From GCA-2732755 sp965228265 (GTDB lineage Bacteria; Planctomycetota; Phycisphaerae; Phycisphaerales; UBA1924): DNA of 64,000 nt. The stretch covers positions 744,001 to 808,000 of the forward strand of contig OZ245804.1 in NCBI GenBank assembly GCA_965228265.1, written 5' to 3'. Positions 26,555 to 34,722 of this stretch are shown piece by piece; the first letter of the stretch is position 1; the number at the start of each line of letters is the position of its first letter. The position numbers were made by a program, and so were the translations under genes. A model generated the notes under the pieces. It did not search any database. It saw only the letters and a list, made by a program, of their open reading frames with translations, and was not told the origin of the DNA.

Positions 26555-28372
26555 TCACGCCGCCTGCGGGGCGGCATCGGACCAGGTGCGGCAGATGCTC
26601 ACGAGCGTGTCCGCGTCGATGGGCTTGGTGAGGTAGGCGTCGCAGCCGGCGATGCGGCAGGCGGAGCGGTCGTCGGGGGTGTCGCTCGCAGAGAGAGCGA
26701 GGATGGGGATGTGCACGCCCCGGCTGCGGATGGTGCGTGTGGCGTGGATGCCGTTGACGTCCTCGAGATGGATATCCACCAGCACAAGATCGGGCCTGTT
26801 GTGCTCGTCGTTGAAGTGATCGATGAGGGCGCGACCGGATGCGGTGATGATGACCGTTGCACCGGCTCGCCTGAGATGCGTGCCGATGACGTGCTGGATG
26901 TCGAGGCTGTCCTCGGCCAGGATGATCGTTCGGCCTTCGAGGGGCTTGTAGGTGCTGGAGCCGACGGGCTCGGGCCTTGGCGAGTTGTCGACGACGAACG
27001 AGAGATGTCGCGGGATCGAGACGACGAACTCACTCCCGACGCCGAGTCGGCTGGTCACGGTGATGTCGCCTCCGAGCGAGCCGGCAAGCTCGCGGCAGAT
27101 GGCAAGGCCCAGCCCCGCCATGCCGACGACTTTAGAGTTGGCCGATTGGTAGTTGGGCTGGAAGATGCGTTCGAGTTCTTCCGCCGCGATGCCGCAACCC
27201 GTGTCGGCGACGCGGATCAAGACGGGCTCTTCGGCTGAGCCGGAGCCGCCCTCGAAGGCGATGCGGACGTGCCCCTGGTCGGTGTGGCGCACGGCGTTGC
27301 CGAGCAGGTTGAGCAGGATCTGTCTGAGCCGGAGCGCATCGGTGATGATCCATTCGGGCGCGTTCTCGTCGATGGCGACGAGCAGCTCGATGCCCTTGGC
27401 GTCGGCATGGTTTCGGCAGATCTCGGCCGACTCCTCGACGACGTCGGCGATGCGGACGCAGGAGAGCGCTGTGCTGGCGACGGGTTCGTCGGCGCGGGCC
27501 TCACTCAGGAACCCATCGATGAGTCCGAGGAGGTGGTCGCAGTTCTGCCGGATCGTTCTGATGCACCTGTCGCCGCCGGGCTCTTCCGCGGCTTCGTTCG
27601 TCAGGAGTTCCGCGTTGCCCATGATCGAGGCCAGGGGCGTGCGCAGTTCGTGGCTCATCGTGGCCAGGAGCCGCTCGTGTCGGCTTGAGCGGTCTTCGAG
27701 TTCGCGGAGCGCTTTGTTCTTGCGGGCTGTGTGCCGCACACTCTCGGCGCCGATGTGATACAGCAGCAGGCAGACCGCCAGGATGCTCGCCCCTCGGATG
27801 ATGTTCGAGTTGGTGTCGGGTGTGCTCATCTGGGCAACGACCCGGTCCGCGAAAGCCTCGCTGGCGTCCGCGTGTGTTTCGGACTGGTTCAGCAGATCGC
27901 GCGCAAGGTCTGCGGTGTCGGCGTGGTTGCCCGGCGACGAGACGAGGCGCGCCATCGCGGTCACGACGGCGTGCATGCGCGCGTGCGTGAGGCTGTAGCT
28001 GTCGTCCATCGGGATGCCGGCCAGAAACGAAGCCCGGCCAAGCTTGGCGTGCGAGAGCTCCCACTCCTGGATCGCCTCCCAGAGCTCGGCCCGCATCGCG
28101 CGTTCCTCATCGGGGTCCGAGGCGAGCCCCTGCGAGAGCGCCAGGCAGCGGGTGGTCACCGTCTGGCTGTCCGACGCATGGTCCCTGGCTTTGCCGGCGG
28201 CGCAGAGCAGTCTGTTCTGCGAGCGGACATCATCGGCGTGCACCCAGGCGTTGGCCGCGGCCAGAACCGCGAACGCCACGAGCCATGCGAGCGGACGCCA
28301 CCTGACGAGCCCATTGCCCGCCGAGCGGCTTACGCACAGATCGCCGTGATAACCGGGGGATTCTCCCATCAC
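26555..28372 (-). CDS. Membrane-bound hybrid sensor histidine kinase with receiver domain
   Basis: A 605-residue hybrid kinase. A first membrane helix at about residues 27-45 and a second at about 190-206 enclose a ~145-residue helical sensor region (periplasmic). Then come the HisKA domain with H241 in ATMSHELRTP, the ATPase domain (N-box LLNLLGNAVRH, G1 ADTGCGIA, G2 GMAGLGLAI), and a receiver domain from about 480 with phospho-acceptor D533 in LVLVDIHLED and the conserved TKP lysine near the end. No Hpt or output domain is attached, so it probably passes phosphate to an unlinked partner. It converges with clpB (30 bases). The signal sensed is unknown. Confidence 0.92.
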   Translation of the reverse strand: MMGESPGYHGDLCVSRSAGNGLVRWRPLAWLVAFAVLAAANAWVHADDVRSQNRLLCAAGKARDHASDSQTVTTRCLALSQGLASDPDEERAMRAELWEAIQEWELSHAKLGRASFLAGIPMDDSYSLTHARMHAVVTAMARLVSSPGNHADTADLARDLLNQSETHADASEAFADRVVAQMSTPDTNSNIIRGASILAVCLLLYHIGAESVRHTARKNKALRELEDRSSRHERLLATMSHELRTPLASIMGNAELLTNEAAEEPGGDRCIRTIRQNCDHLLGLIDGFLSEARADEPVASTALSCVRIADVVEESAEICRNHADAKGIELLVAIDENAPEWIITDALRLRQILLNLLGNAVRHTDQGHVRIAFEGGSGSAEEPVLIRVADTGCGIAAEELERIFQPNYQSANSKVVGMAGLGLAICRELAGSLGGDITVTSRLGVGSEFVVSIPRHLSFVVDNSPRPEPVGSSTYKPLEGRTIILAEDSLDIQHVIGTHLRRAGATVIITASGRALIDHFNDEHNRPDLVLVDIHLEDVNGIHATRTIRSRGVHIPILALSASDTPDDRSACRIAGCDAYLTKPIDADTLVSICRTWSDAAPQAA

Positions 28373-28493
28373 AAGATGTCATCGACACCCAACGGTGTGG
28401 GAAATAGCACGGGGGTCGGGAGAAATCCCGATTTATTTCATTCTCTTGCCCGACACAGAACCTCGCAAGTCGGAGCGGCGTGTTCCCCGTTCC

Positions 28494-30380
28494 TTATCGG
28501 GCTCGCATGATCTCGGCGAGGATATCGGGCCTTGAGGCATCGCGGGTCATGGTCATGTACCGGGGCCCGCCGTTGTATTCGATCGTGACATCCCGCAGCC
28601 GATCGCCCGAGACGATGGTGAAGGTGATCGAGCCCTCGCTGCCGCTGGTCGCCATGAGGTCGGCAAAGCGCTGGCGCGACCATGTGTACTCGCCGATCGC
28701 CATGATTTTCATGCGTGGTGCGAGGCCGGCCTTGTCGGCGGGCGAGCCGAGGATGACCGAGCGGATCGACCCGTCGCCCGAGAGCGAGATGCCGAGCGAG
28801 TCACGCGCGTCGAGCGGGTCGATGCGCGAGCGGTTCGGGCCGGTGGGGGGCTCGTTGGTGTACTGGATCGAGTAGCCCAGCTTCTCGACACCCGCCAGCG
28901 GCTTGCCCGTGACGTTGTCGACGCGCTCGGAAATGAACGTCTCCCAGTCATAGTCCAGGACGTCGTTCAGATGGGCGATCACGTCGTCTCGGCTGTAGGG
29001 ATTCGGGTCGTCCGTGGGCTCATCGGCGCGGAAGAAGGCGTGGACGAAGTCTTCGATCGACTTGGAGCCGTCCGACTCGGTGCGGATGATCGCGTCGGCT
29101 TCCATCCAGATCAGCGCGCCCTCGTAGTAGTAGTCCTGCCCGCGCCGGAGACTGCCCCAATTGGCGCTGCCCCCGCGGAGGGTGTGCGAGGCCGAGCACG
29201 TGTCGGCCAGCGGCCGCCAGTCGCGCCCCTGATTGAGCCTGGCGCTGCGGTACCGGGTGAGCAGGCTCCAGCGGTACTCATCGAGCGTGCCCAGGTCCGC
29301 GCGGATCTCGAGCAGCTCGCCCAGGTACTGCGTGAGCCCCTCGTAGACCCAGAGCAGCTCGGTGCCCTTGGGCGTGTGGAAGTCGGTGGTCGCCATGGCG
29401 TCTGGCCTGCGGTACTTGCCGCACCAGGCGTGTACGTATTCGTGGGGGATGAGCATCTGGTCCCAGCCGTTCAGGTTGTCGGGGTGATCGAGTGTGCCCA
29501 GGGGAATGATGTTCATCGTGGTGCGCAGGTGCTCGAGGCCGTTGCGACCGAGCTGGTTGGTGGTGCCAAGAAGAATGTCCATCGAGGGGAAGGGGTGGCT
29601 GCCAAAGAGTCTGGCGGCCTGGGTCACCATGCGCCTGTAGCCATTGAGCACCTCGGGGTGGATGTCGACTGCCGAGGCCATCTCGCTGAAGACGTGCAGG
29701 CGATGGGGCGGGGCGCTCACGCCCTCTTCGTTCAGCTCGTACATCTTGTAATGACGCCCGACCATAATCGGCGCGTCGATCAGCATGCGGATGGAGGTCG
29801 GTGCGTAGGCGTAATCGGCCTCGGCTTCGGACTCCACCTCTTCGAGCGCACAGGCGGCTTTCCAATCCTCGGGGAGCGTGAGCGTGGTCTCGATCATCCA
29901 CTCGCCGTCGTGCATGCCCTCGGGGTAGACGAGGACGGTGTTGGGGCTGATGAGCCCGATGTCGGCGGCCCCGAAGGAGTCCAGGCCGTGCGAGTTGGCC
30001 GCGGACTGGTTGGTGATGTAGCGGAAATCAATGTTGAGTTCGGTGGCGGCCTCGGGCACGTGCGCGATGAAGCGGTAGACCTCGCCCGGCGTGCGCGACC
30101 ACTTGATGGCGTTCCCGTCCTGATCGGAGACCGCAAAGCCGGCGATGTTCTGGATAGGCCCGCCCGGCGCGTGCGAGCCGGGGACCCACTTGGGATACCA
30201 GAGCGCCAGGTCTGTGCCACGCTGGTTCGCATCGAGCGGGATGGTCTGCCGGGCGCTCAGGAGCAGTCGCGGGAGGTCGGTAGCGTCGATGTGGAGCGAG
30301 CTGTCGGCCCGGCTCTGGGCGCAGGCGGCGAGCGAGCAGAGGCTCGTCAGGAGCGAAAGCAGTACTGCGAGGGTGCGCAT
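28494..30380 (-). CDS. Exported M61-family peptidase (glycyl aminopeptidase-like) with PDZ domain
   Basis: A 628-residue exported metallopeptidase. The signal sequence ends near SLAACAQS; the LAAC could also serve as a lipobox. The zinc motif HEYVH (H313, E314, H317) is followed by the third ligand region WVYEGLTQYLGEL (E347), the order seen in M61/M1 gluzincins. A PDZ-like domain lies near the C-terminus (about residues 540-600, SLGISLSGDGSIRSVILGSPADKAGL). It should act outside the cytoplasm on peptides. The start at 30380 has AAGGA 9 bases upstream, better than the ATG seven codons earlier. It precedes the hybrid kinase gene on the same strand (121 bases). Confidence 0.88.
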   Translation of the reverse strand: MRTLAVLLSLLTSLCSLAACAQSRADSSLHIDATDLPRLLLSARQTIPLDANQRGTDLALWYPKWVPGSHAPGGPIQNIAGFAVSDQDGNAIKWSRTPGEVYRFIAHVPEAATELNIDFRYITNQSAANSHGLDSFGAADIGLISPNTVLVYPEGMHDGEWMIETTLTLPEDWKAACALEEVESEAEADYAYAPTSIRMLIDAPIMVGRHYKMYELNEEGVSAPPHRLHVFSEMASAVDIHPEVLNGYRRMVTQAARLFGSHPFPSMDILLGTTNQLGRNGLEHLRTTMNIIPLGTLDHPDNLNGWDQMLIPHEYVHAWCGKYRRPDAMATTDFHTPKGTELLWVYEGLTQYLGELLEIRADLGTLDEYRWSLLTRYRSARLNQGRDWRPLADTCSASHTLRGGSANWGSLRRGQDYYYEGALIWMEADAIIRTESDGSKSIEDFVHAFFRADEPTDDPNPYSRDDVIAHLNDVLDYDWETFISERVDNVTGKPLAGVEKLGYSIQYTNEPPTGPNRSRIDPLDARDSLGISLSGDGSIRSVILGSPADKAGLAPRMKIMAIGEYTWSRQRFADLMATSGSEGSITFTIVSGDRLRDVTIEYNGGPRYMTMTRDASRPDILAEIMRAR

Positions 30381-30460
30381 GGGCGTGTGTCCTTCGTGCA
30401 TGGATGAGCACAGAGGATACAGGCCGCCGAGGCTTGGGTGAAGGCTGGGTCATTCCGTCC

Positions 30461-32497
30461 TCAGCAGCCGCGGTTGTAAGCCACGACCCAGGCCGAGAAA
30501 TCAGCCGGGGTGCAGGAGCCGTCACCGTTCGCGTCGCATTCGGGCAGATCGGCGTTGAACGCAGCGACCCAGGCGGAAAAGTCCGCAGCCGACACGACGC
30601 CGTCGCCGTTGGTGTCAGCGGGGCAGGGTGTCTGCAGGGCGCCGTAGCTCCGGCTGTACGGGTTGCCGTCGATGTCCACCAGACTCTCAAGCTCCGTAAC
30701 AGCCTCGTCGGACTTGGCGCGGTACAAGGGCGTGCCCGGCACGGGTCTCAGGTTGCCCCGGGCGGGGTCCACAAACTCCGCAGCGTCAGCGAACACGCCC
30801 TTGGGGTCCATCGTGTTCTGCCACCACGATTGCGAACGAGGCGCCGACCAGGCGTGCGCCGCTGTGGTGAGCGGGCCCGCGTAGTACACATGATCGAACT
30901 CGTGGACGGCCGCGGTGTCGTCCCAGCCGGCGGGCCAGATCAGCATGATCGTGCTCGGCTCGCGCGTGCTGAAGACCGTCTGTTTCGCGATGACTGCGCC
31001 GTACCCGGTGCGGAATACGTGCTTGACCGGATCGTCGTGCTCGGCGTGGATGGTGCACAGCTCGAGGTGCACGCGGGCGGTGTCTTCGAGCTTGAAGAAC
31101 GCGGACGAGGACGCGTCGCTATCCCGGCCGACCTCGAGCATGCAGGACCGCATCCACATGCCCTGCGCGACCGTCGAGCGGTACTCGTTGAGCAGCGCCG
31201 AATTTCCCGGTGCGAAGACACACCGCTCGAACCGGATGTTTCCCGTCGGAACGGCGCTCGAACCTTCGAAGTAGGAATCTTCGACGACGACCTGGTAGTC
31301 GTCGGGGTCGTCCGGGTCGTAGGCGGGCACGCCCGTCGCGGCGATGCTGTTGCCGCCATACTCAACTTCAACGCCGTGCTTGTGCTCGATCTCGTCCTCG
31401 TAGGAGAAAAGCTTGCACCTTCTCCAGAGCACGCCTCCGAGCTGACTCCCGGCGAAATAGGTCGGGTGTGTGAGCCCGAGCTTCGGCAGGAAGACGGAGT
31501 AGATCGGCGCGCCGTCGGTGCCGAGCAGCGGGTAGGCGTGGAAGGTGAGGTCTTCGCCCAAGTGGTTGGCATTCGGGACGTTGTCGTAGGCAAAGAAGAC
31601 GAACGGGTTGTTGGCGTTTGAGCCGTCGACACCCGAGGACCAGGCGCGGATGTTGCGGAGCGTGCAGTTGGTGGGCGAGCCGATCTCGAATCCCGCAGCG
31701 TGCCAGCCCGAGTCGACGATGTCGCAGTTCTCGAAGACCCCGCCGGAGAACGTGCCCAGGCCTTTCAGGCCGTAGCCGCTGTTGTGCTTGACACCCGGTG
31801 TGCAGATGGTGTTGACACCCGAGATGCGCACATCGCCCACCCAAACGCTCACGCCGTTCAGGCCGTTGATACACACACCCGCCTTGGCCGGGTCGAATGT
31901 CACGCCCTCGGGGACATGCAGGTAGACCGCGTCGTTCGCTTCGTCCCAGCACCAACTGCTCGGCGTGGCCTCGACTTGTTCAACCGTGTCCATCGGCTTC
32001 AGGTGGCCGAAGTACACGCCCGCGCCGTTGGCGGGGAGCTCATCCATATGTCGGCGAAGATCAACGCCCGTCACGGAACCCTGGAGATCATCGCGCTTGT
32101 AGTCGTAGACAATCGAGCCCGGTTTGTGCTCGGTCCCGACGAGCTCGGCGATGCCCGCCAGCGTGTACACGCCCGGCGTCTCGGTGGGGGCCCAATCTGT
32201 CGAGTACCTGTCGCCGCGGATCCAGGTCGGCCTGTCCGGGTCGTCGTCGCCGAACCACTGGATGTCTTCCGTGCGGATGTCCACGGCCTCGGCGAAGGTG
32301 CCCCGAGAACGGAGCGTGTCGCCCGGCTCGAGCGCGTCGATGGCGCTCTGAAGCGAACGAAACGCGTTGGTCCAGGATGAGCCGTCGTCCGTACCGCCCG
32401 CCGAGGCGTCCACATACACCGTTTTCTGTGCGAATGCGGGGCAGCAACTCAGTGTCAACAACACCGCGAGCGTGAGCGCTCGTTGGACAAAACACAT
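30461..32497 (-). CDS. Secreted right-handed beta-helix protein with GC-type dockerin tail
   Basis: A 678-residue secreted protein. Signal peptide at residues 1-24 (LAVLLTLSCCPAFA). The start of the mature chain (TVYVDASAGGTDDGSSW) is typical of parallel beta-helix proteins with pectate-lyase-like folds, and the mid-region has solenoid-style repeats. The last ~55 residues contain two calcium-loop units (DTNGDGVVSAADFSAWVAAFN and DANGDGSCTPADFSAW, each with D-x-N-G-D-G) ending in RGC, the GC-type dockerin that anchors exported planctomycete proteins. GAGGT precedes the ATG at 32497. Catalytic residues of a lyase are not evident; it may be a binding or structural protein. Confidence 0.82.
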   Translation of the reverse strand: MCFVQRALTLAVLLTLSCCPAFAQKTVYVDASAGGTDDGSSWTNAFRSLQSAIDALEPGDTLRSRGTFAEAVDIRTEDIQWFGDDDPDRPTWIRGDRYSTDWAPTETPGVYTLAGIAELVGTEHKPGSIVYDYKRDDLQGSVTGVDLRRHMDELPANGAGVYFGHLKPMDTVEQVEATPSSWCWDEANDAVYLHVPEGVTFDPAKAGVCINGLNGVSVWVGDVRISGVNTICTPGVKHNSGYGLKGLGTFSGGVFENCDIVDSGWHAAGFEIGSPTNCTLRNIRAWSSGVDGSNANNPFVFFAYDNVPNANHLGEDLTFHAYPLLGTDGAPIYSVFLPKLGLTHPTYFAGSQLGGVLWRRCKLFSYEDEIEHKHGVEVEYGGNSIAATGVPAYDPDDPDDYQVVVEDSYFEGSSAVPTGNIRFERCVFAPGNSALLNEYRSTVAQGMWMRSCMLEVGRDSDASSSAFFKLEDTARVHLELCTIHAEHDDPVKHVFRTGYGAVIAKQTVFSTREPSTIMLIWPAGWDDTAAVHEFDHVYYAGPLTTAAHAWSAPRSQSWWQNTMDPKGVFADAAEFVDPARGNLRPVPGTPLYRAKSDEAVTELESLVDIDGNPYSRSYGALQTPCPADTNGDGVVSAADFSAWVAAFNADLPECDANGDGSCTPADFSAWVVAYNRGC

Positions 32498-32876
32498 ATT
32501 CGGACCTCGTGGGCTGGTTTGCTGTTGTTGGCAAGATAGACGAGATCTTTCGGGAAGCAAACGATTTCGGACTTGTAGCCCAAAAAGGGCGAGGGGGCGG
32601 TCGCGAAGGAGTTGTCGCCCCCGCGGCCGCCCCCGGGCGGGGGCAAAGGTTGTTGGCGAGGATGCTCGCCGCACCGGGAAGATGGCATTTGGGCCGCAGA
32701 TCGCCCAGCTTGCCCACCGGAATCGTGGGGTGACTTCCCCGCACGATCCGCATGGCTTGCCCAGCGTGACGCATCACGGCTTCTGTGAACGCCCGCGTGT
32801 CCGGATAAGCGTGTGATGCGCGCCTGGCCGTGGTAAACTCGCGCTCGCGCACGCACCGTGCGCGTGGGGCCACGCC
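32498..32876. other. 379-base divergent intergenic region with strong secondary structure
   Basis: Lies between the beta-helix protein and pilT, which are divergent, so it should contain both promoters. It is extremely G/C-rich with runs of five C or G at 32620-32645. A hairpin at 32718-32750 and a second one (GCGCACG / CGTGCGC) just before pilT at 32851-32867 are visible. No convincing -35/-10 pair was found for either gene. Confidence 0.45.
32718..32750. promoter_or_regulatory. Long imperfect palindrome in the beta-helix/pilT intergenic region
   Basis: CGGAATCGTGGGG (32718-32730) and CCCCGCACGATCCG (32737-32750) pair across a 6-base loop with one bulge on each side, giving about 12 pairs. 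In a divergent region this may be an operator for both genes, or part of a small RNA; no T-run follows. Confidence 0.4.
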
Positions 32877-34001
32877 ATGATCGAGGGCTCGCATTCCATC
32901 AAACGCCTACTGGCGGCGATGGCTCAGCTCGATGCCTCTGACCTGCACATCAAGGTCGGGATGCCCCCGATCTACCGCGTCGGCGGCCACCTCAAACGCG
33001 TCAACACGGACCCGCTCTCCGAAGACGAGGCGGACCACATGCTCGACCCACTGCTCGACGAGAAGCAGCGCGAGCGGTTTGTGGAGCACGGCTCGCTCGA
33101 CTTTGCGGCCCATCTCGACAACGGCGAACGCTTCCGCGTGAACATGTTCCTCGCCGGCGGGCACGTCCACGCCGCCATCCGACGCGTCAAGGCCGAGATC
33201 CCCACGTACAAATCGCTCCACCTGCCAAAGGTCTACGAGAAGGTCGTCGACCAGACGCACGAGGGGCTCGTGATTGTCTGTGGCGTAACAGGGTCGGGCA
33301 AAAGCACAACCCTTGCCGCGATGATCGATCACGTCAACGGCGTGCGCGATGTGAACATCATCACGATCGAGGACCCGGTGGAGTTCCGATTCACACCCAA
33401 GAAGGCCATCATCAGCCAGCGCGAGCTGGGCATCGACGTGCACTCCTTCGCCGAGGCGATGCGATCGGCTGTGCGCCAGGACCCGGATGTGATCTTCATC
33501 GGCGAGATGCGCGACAAGAACACGATGCTGGCCGCGATCCAGGCGGCCGAGACCGGGCACCTCGTCTTCGCGACGCTGCACACCGCCGACACGATGCAGT
33601 CTTTCGGGCGCATTCTGGAGTTCTTTCCGCCGGAGGAGCGCCAGTTCATCCGCATGAGTCTGTCGAACTCGCTCCGTGCGATCTGCGCCCAGCGCCTGCT
33701 CCCCGCACTCGAGGACTTCGAGAGCAGCACCGTCCCCGCGACCGAGGTACTGCTGATGAACCCCTCCGTCCGCGAGGCGATCCGCGAGGGGCACGACGAG
33801 GACCTGCCCTCGATCCTCAACGGCTCCAAGGCCGACGGCATGCGCTCATTCACGGACTCGCTTGTCGAACTCGTCGAGACCGAAGCCGTCAACAAGTCCA
33901 CCGCGATGGAGTACGCCCCCAACCGCGAGGCGCTCGAAAGCCGACTCAAGGGCGTTGAGGTCAAGGCGACGTCGATGGTGGGGCGGATCAGAAAGGGCTA
34001 A
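32877..34001 (+). CDS. pilT: Type IV pilus retraction ATPase PilT
   Basis: A 374-residue hexameric secretion-type ATPase. The N-terminal PAS-like part (DASDLHIKVGMPPIYRV, about 19-35) is standard for PilT. Walker A GVTGSGKST (136-144), Asp-box IITIEDPVEF (161-170), Walker B DPDVIFIGEMRD (about 201-212) and the His-box LVFATLHTAD (about 227-236) are complete. The C-terminal LRAICAQRLLP matches the retraction-ATPase tail better than an extension PilB. Length is normal (340-380). It stands alone rather than with pilB/pilC. A hairpin precedes the start. The PilZ gene 247 bases downstream and the pseudopilin at 10572 suggest shared use. Confidence 0.93.
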   Translation: MIEGSHSIKRLLAAMAQLDASDLHIKVGMPPIYRVGGHLKRVNTDPLSEDEADHMLDPLLDEKQRERFVEHGSLDFAAHLDNGERFRVNMFLAGGHVHAAIRRVKAEIPTYKSLHLPKVYEKVVDQTHEGLVIVCGVTGSGKSTTLAAMIDHVNGVRDVNIITIEDPVEFRFTPKKAIISQRELGIDVHSFAEAMRSAVRQDPDVIFIGEMRDKNTMLAAIQAAETGHLVFATLHTADTMQSFGRILEFFPPEERQFIRMSLSNSLRAICAQRLLPALEDFESSTVPATEVLLMNPSVREAIREGHDEDLPSILNGSKADGMRSFTDSLVELVETEAVNKSTAMEYAPNREALESRLKGVEVKATSMVGRIRKG

Positions 34002-34247
34002 ATGCCCGCCACGGCTGCACTTGCTGCGACTCCACCACCCCCGAGCTCCACCTCAAGATTCCGCTAAGTACCCCTCGATCACAACCGATCCCAACTGTCC
34101 ACCGGACCGCTTCCTTACTTGTAATGATTACTCCATTATTAATCTAGAAATCTCGATCAATATGTCTTGAAATCCGATTCTCTCGCACAAAAACATCCGA
34201 TGATCCCCACGATTGTGTGGGCTGGTTTGCACGGAAACCTGTGACGT

Positions 34248-34700
34248 ATGAACAGCGAGCGATGCTTTGACAGTGTCCGCCTAGGGCGGATCGAGCGAGA
34301 GCGAGTGCTGAACGCGCTCGAGAGGCCCTCTCGGAACCAGCCGGCAAAGCAGAAACGGTTGTTCAAACGCGTCACTTTCCGCCAGACCAATATCCCCATC
34401 ACCGTCGAGACCTACGGCGGGTGCCTGATGAAGTACCTGGTCTGCGGCCGGAACATCTCCAAGGGCGGCATGAGCTTTTTGCACGGCGGGTTTCTGCACC
34501 CGGGCAACGCCTGCGACATCGTGCTCACCACCATCGATGGCGAGAAACAGATCATCCAGGGCACGATCGTGCAATGCCGATTCATCACCGGTCGGCTGCA
34601 CGAGGTTGGTGTGAAATTCAACCACACCATCAACCCGGCTCTCTTCACCAAAGAGGCCGCGGGCGCCGATGCGGACCCGGAACCCGACGCCCGCTCATGA
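34248..34700 (+). CDS. PilZ-domain protein downstream of pilT
   Basis: A 150-residue protein. A ~35-residue basic N-terminal extension (NALERPSRNQPAKQK) leads into a PilZ domain with RxxxR as R37-LFK-R41 and [DN]xSxxG as N69-I-S71-KG-G74. Strands IVLTTIDGEKQIIQG and RFITGRLHEVGVKF follow. c-di-GMP binding is therefore likely, though Asn replaces Asp in the second motif. The C-terminus is acidic (ADADPEPDA). The gap between pilT and this gene (34002-34247) is AT-rich and includes a CCCAC/GTGGG hairpin at about 34206-34221; it probably holds an independent promoter. Convergent with spoVR. Confidence 0.82.
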   Translation: MNSERCFDSVRLGRIERERVLNALERPSRNQPAKQKRLFKRVTFRQTNIPITVETYGGCLMKYLVCGRNISKGGMSFLHGGFLHPGNACDIVLTTIDGEKQIIQGTIVQCRFITGRLHEVGVKFNHTINPALFTKEAAGADADPEPDARS

Positions 34701-34722
34701 AGCGACCGGTTCGGCGTGAGCG

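Noticed and set aside
28386..28431. Two small hairpins (ACACC/GGTGT and TCGGGA-GAAA-TCCCGA) between the M61 and hybrid-kinase genes
   Set aside because: Short stems; the T-rich side faces the plus strand where no gene ends, so they do not make sense as a terminator, and there is no other support.
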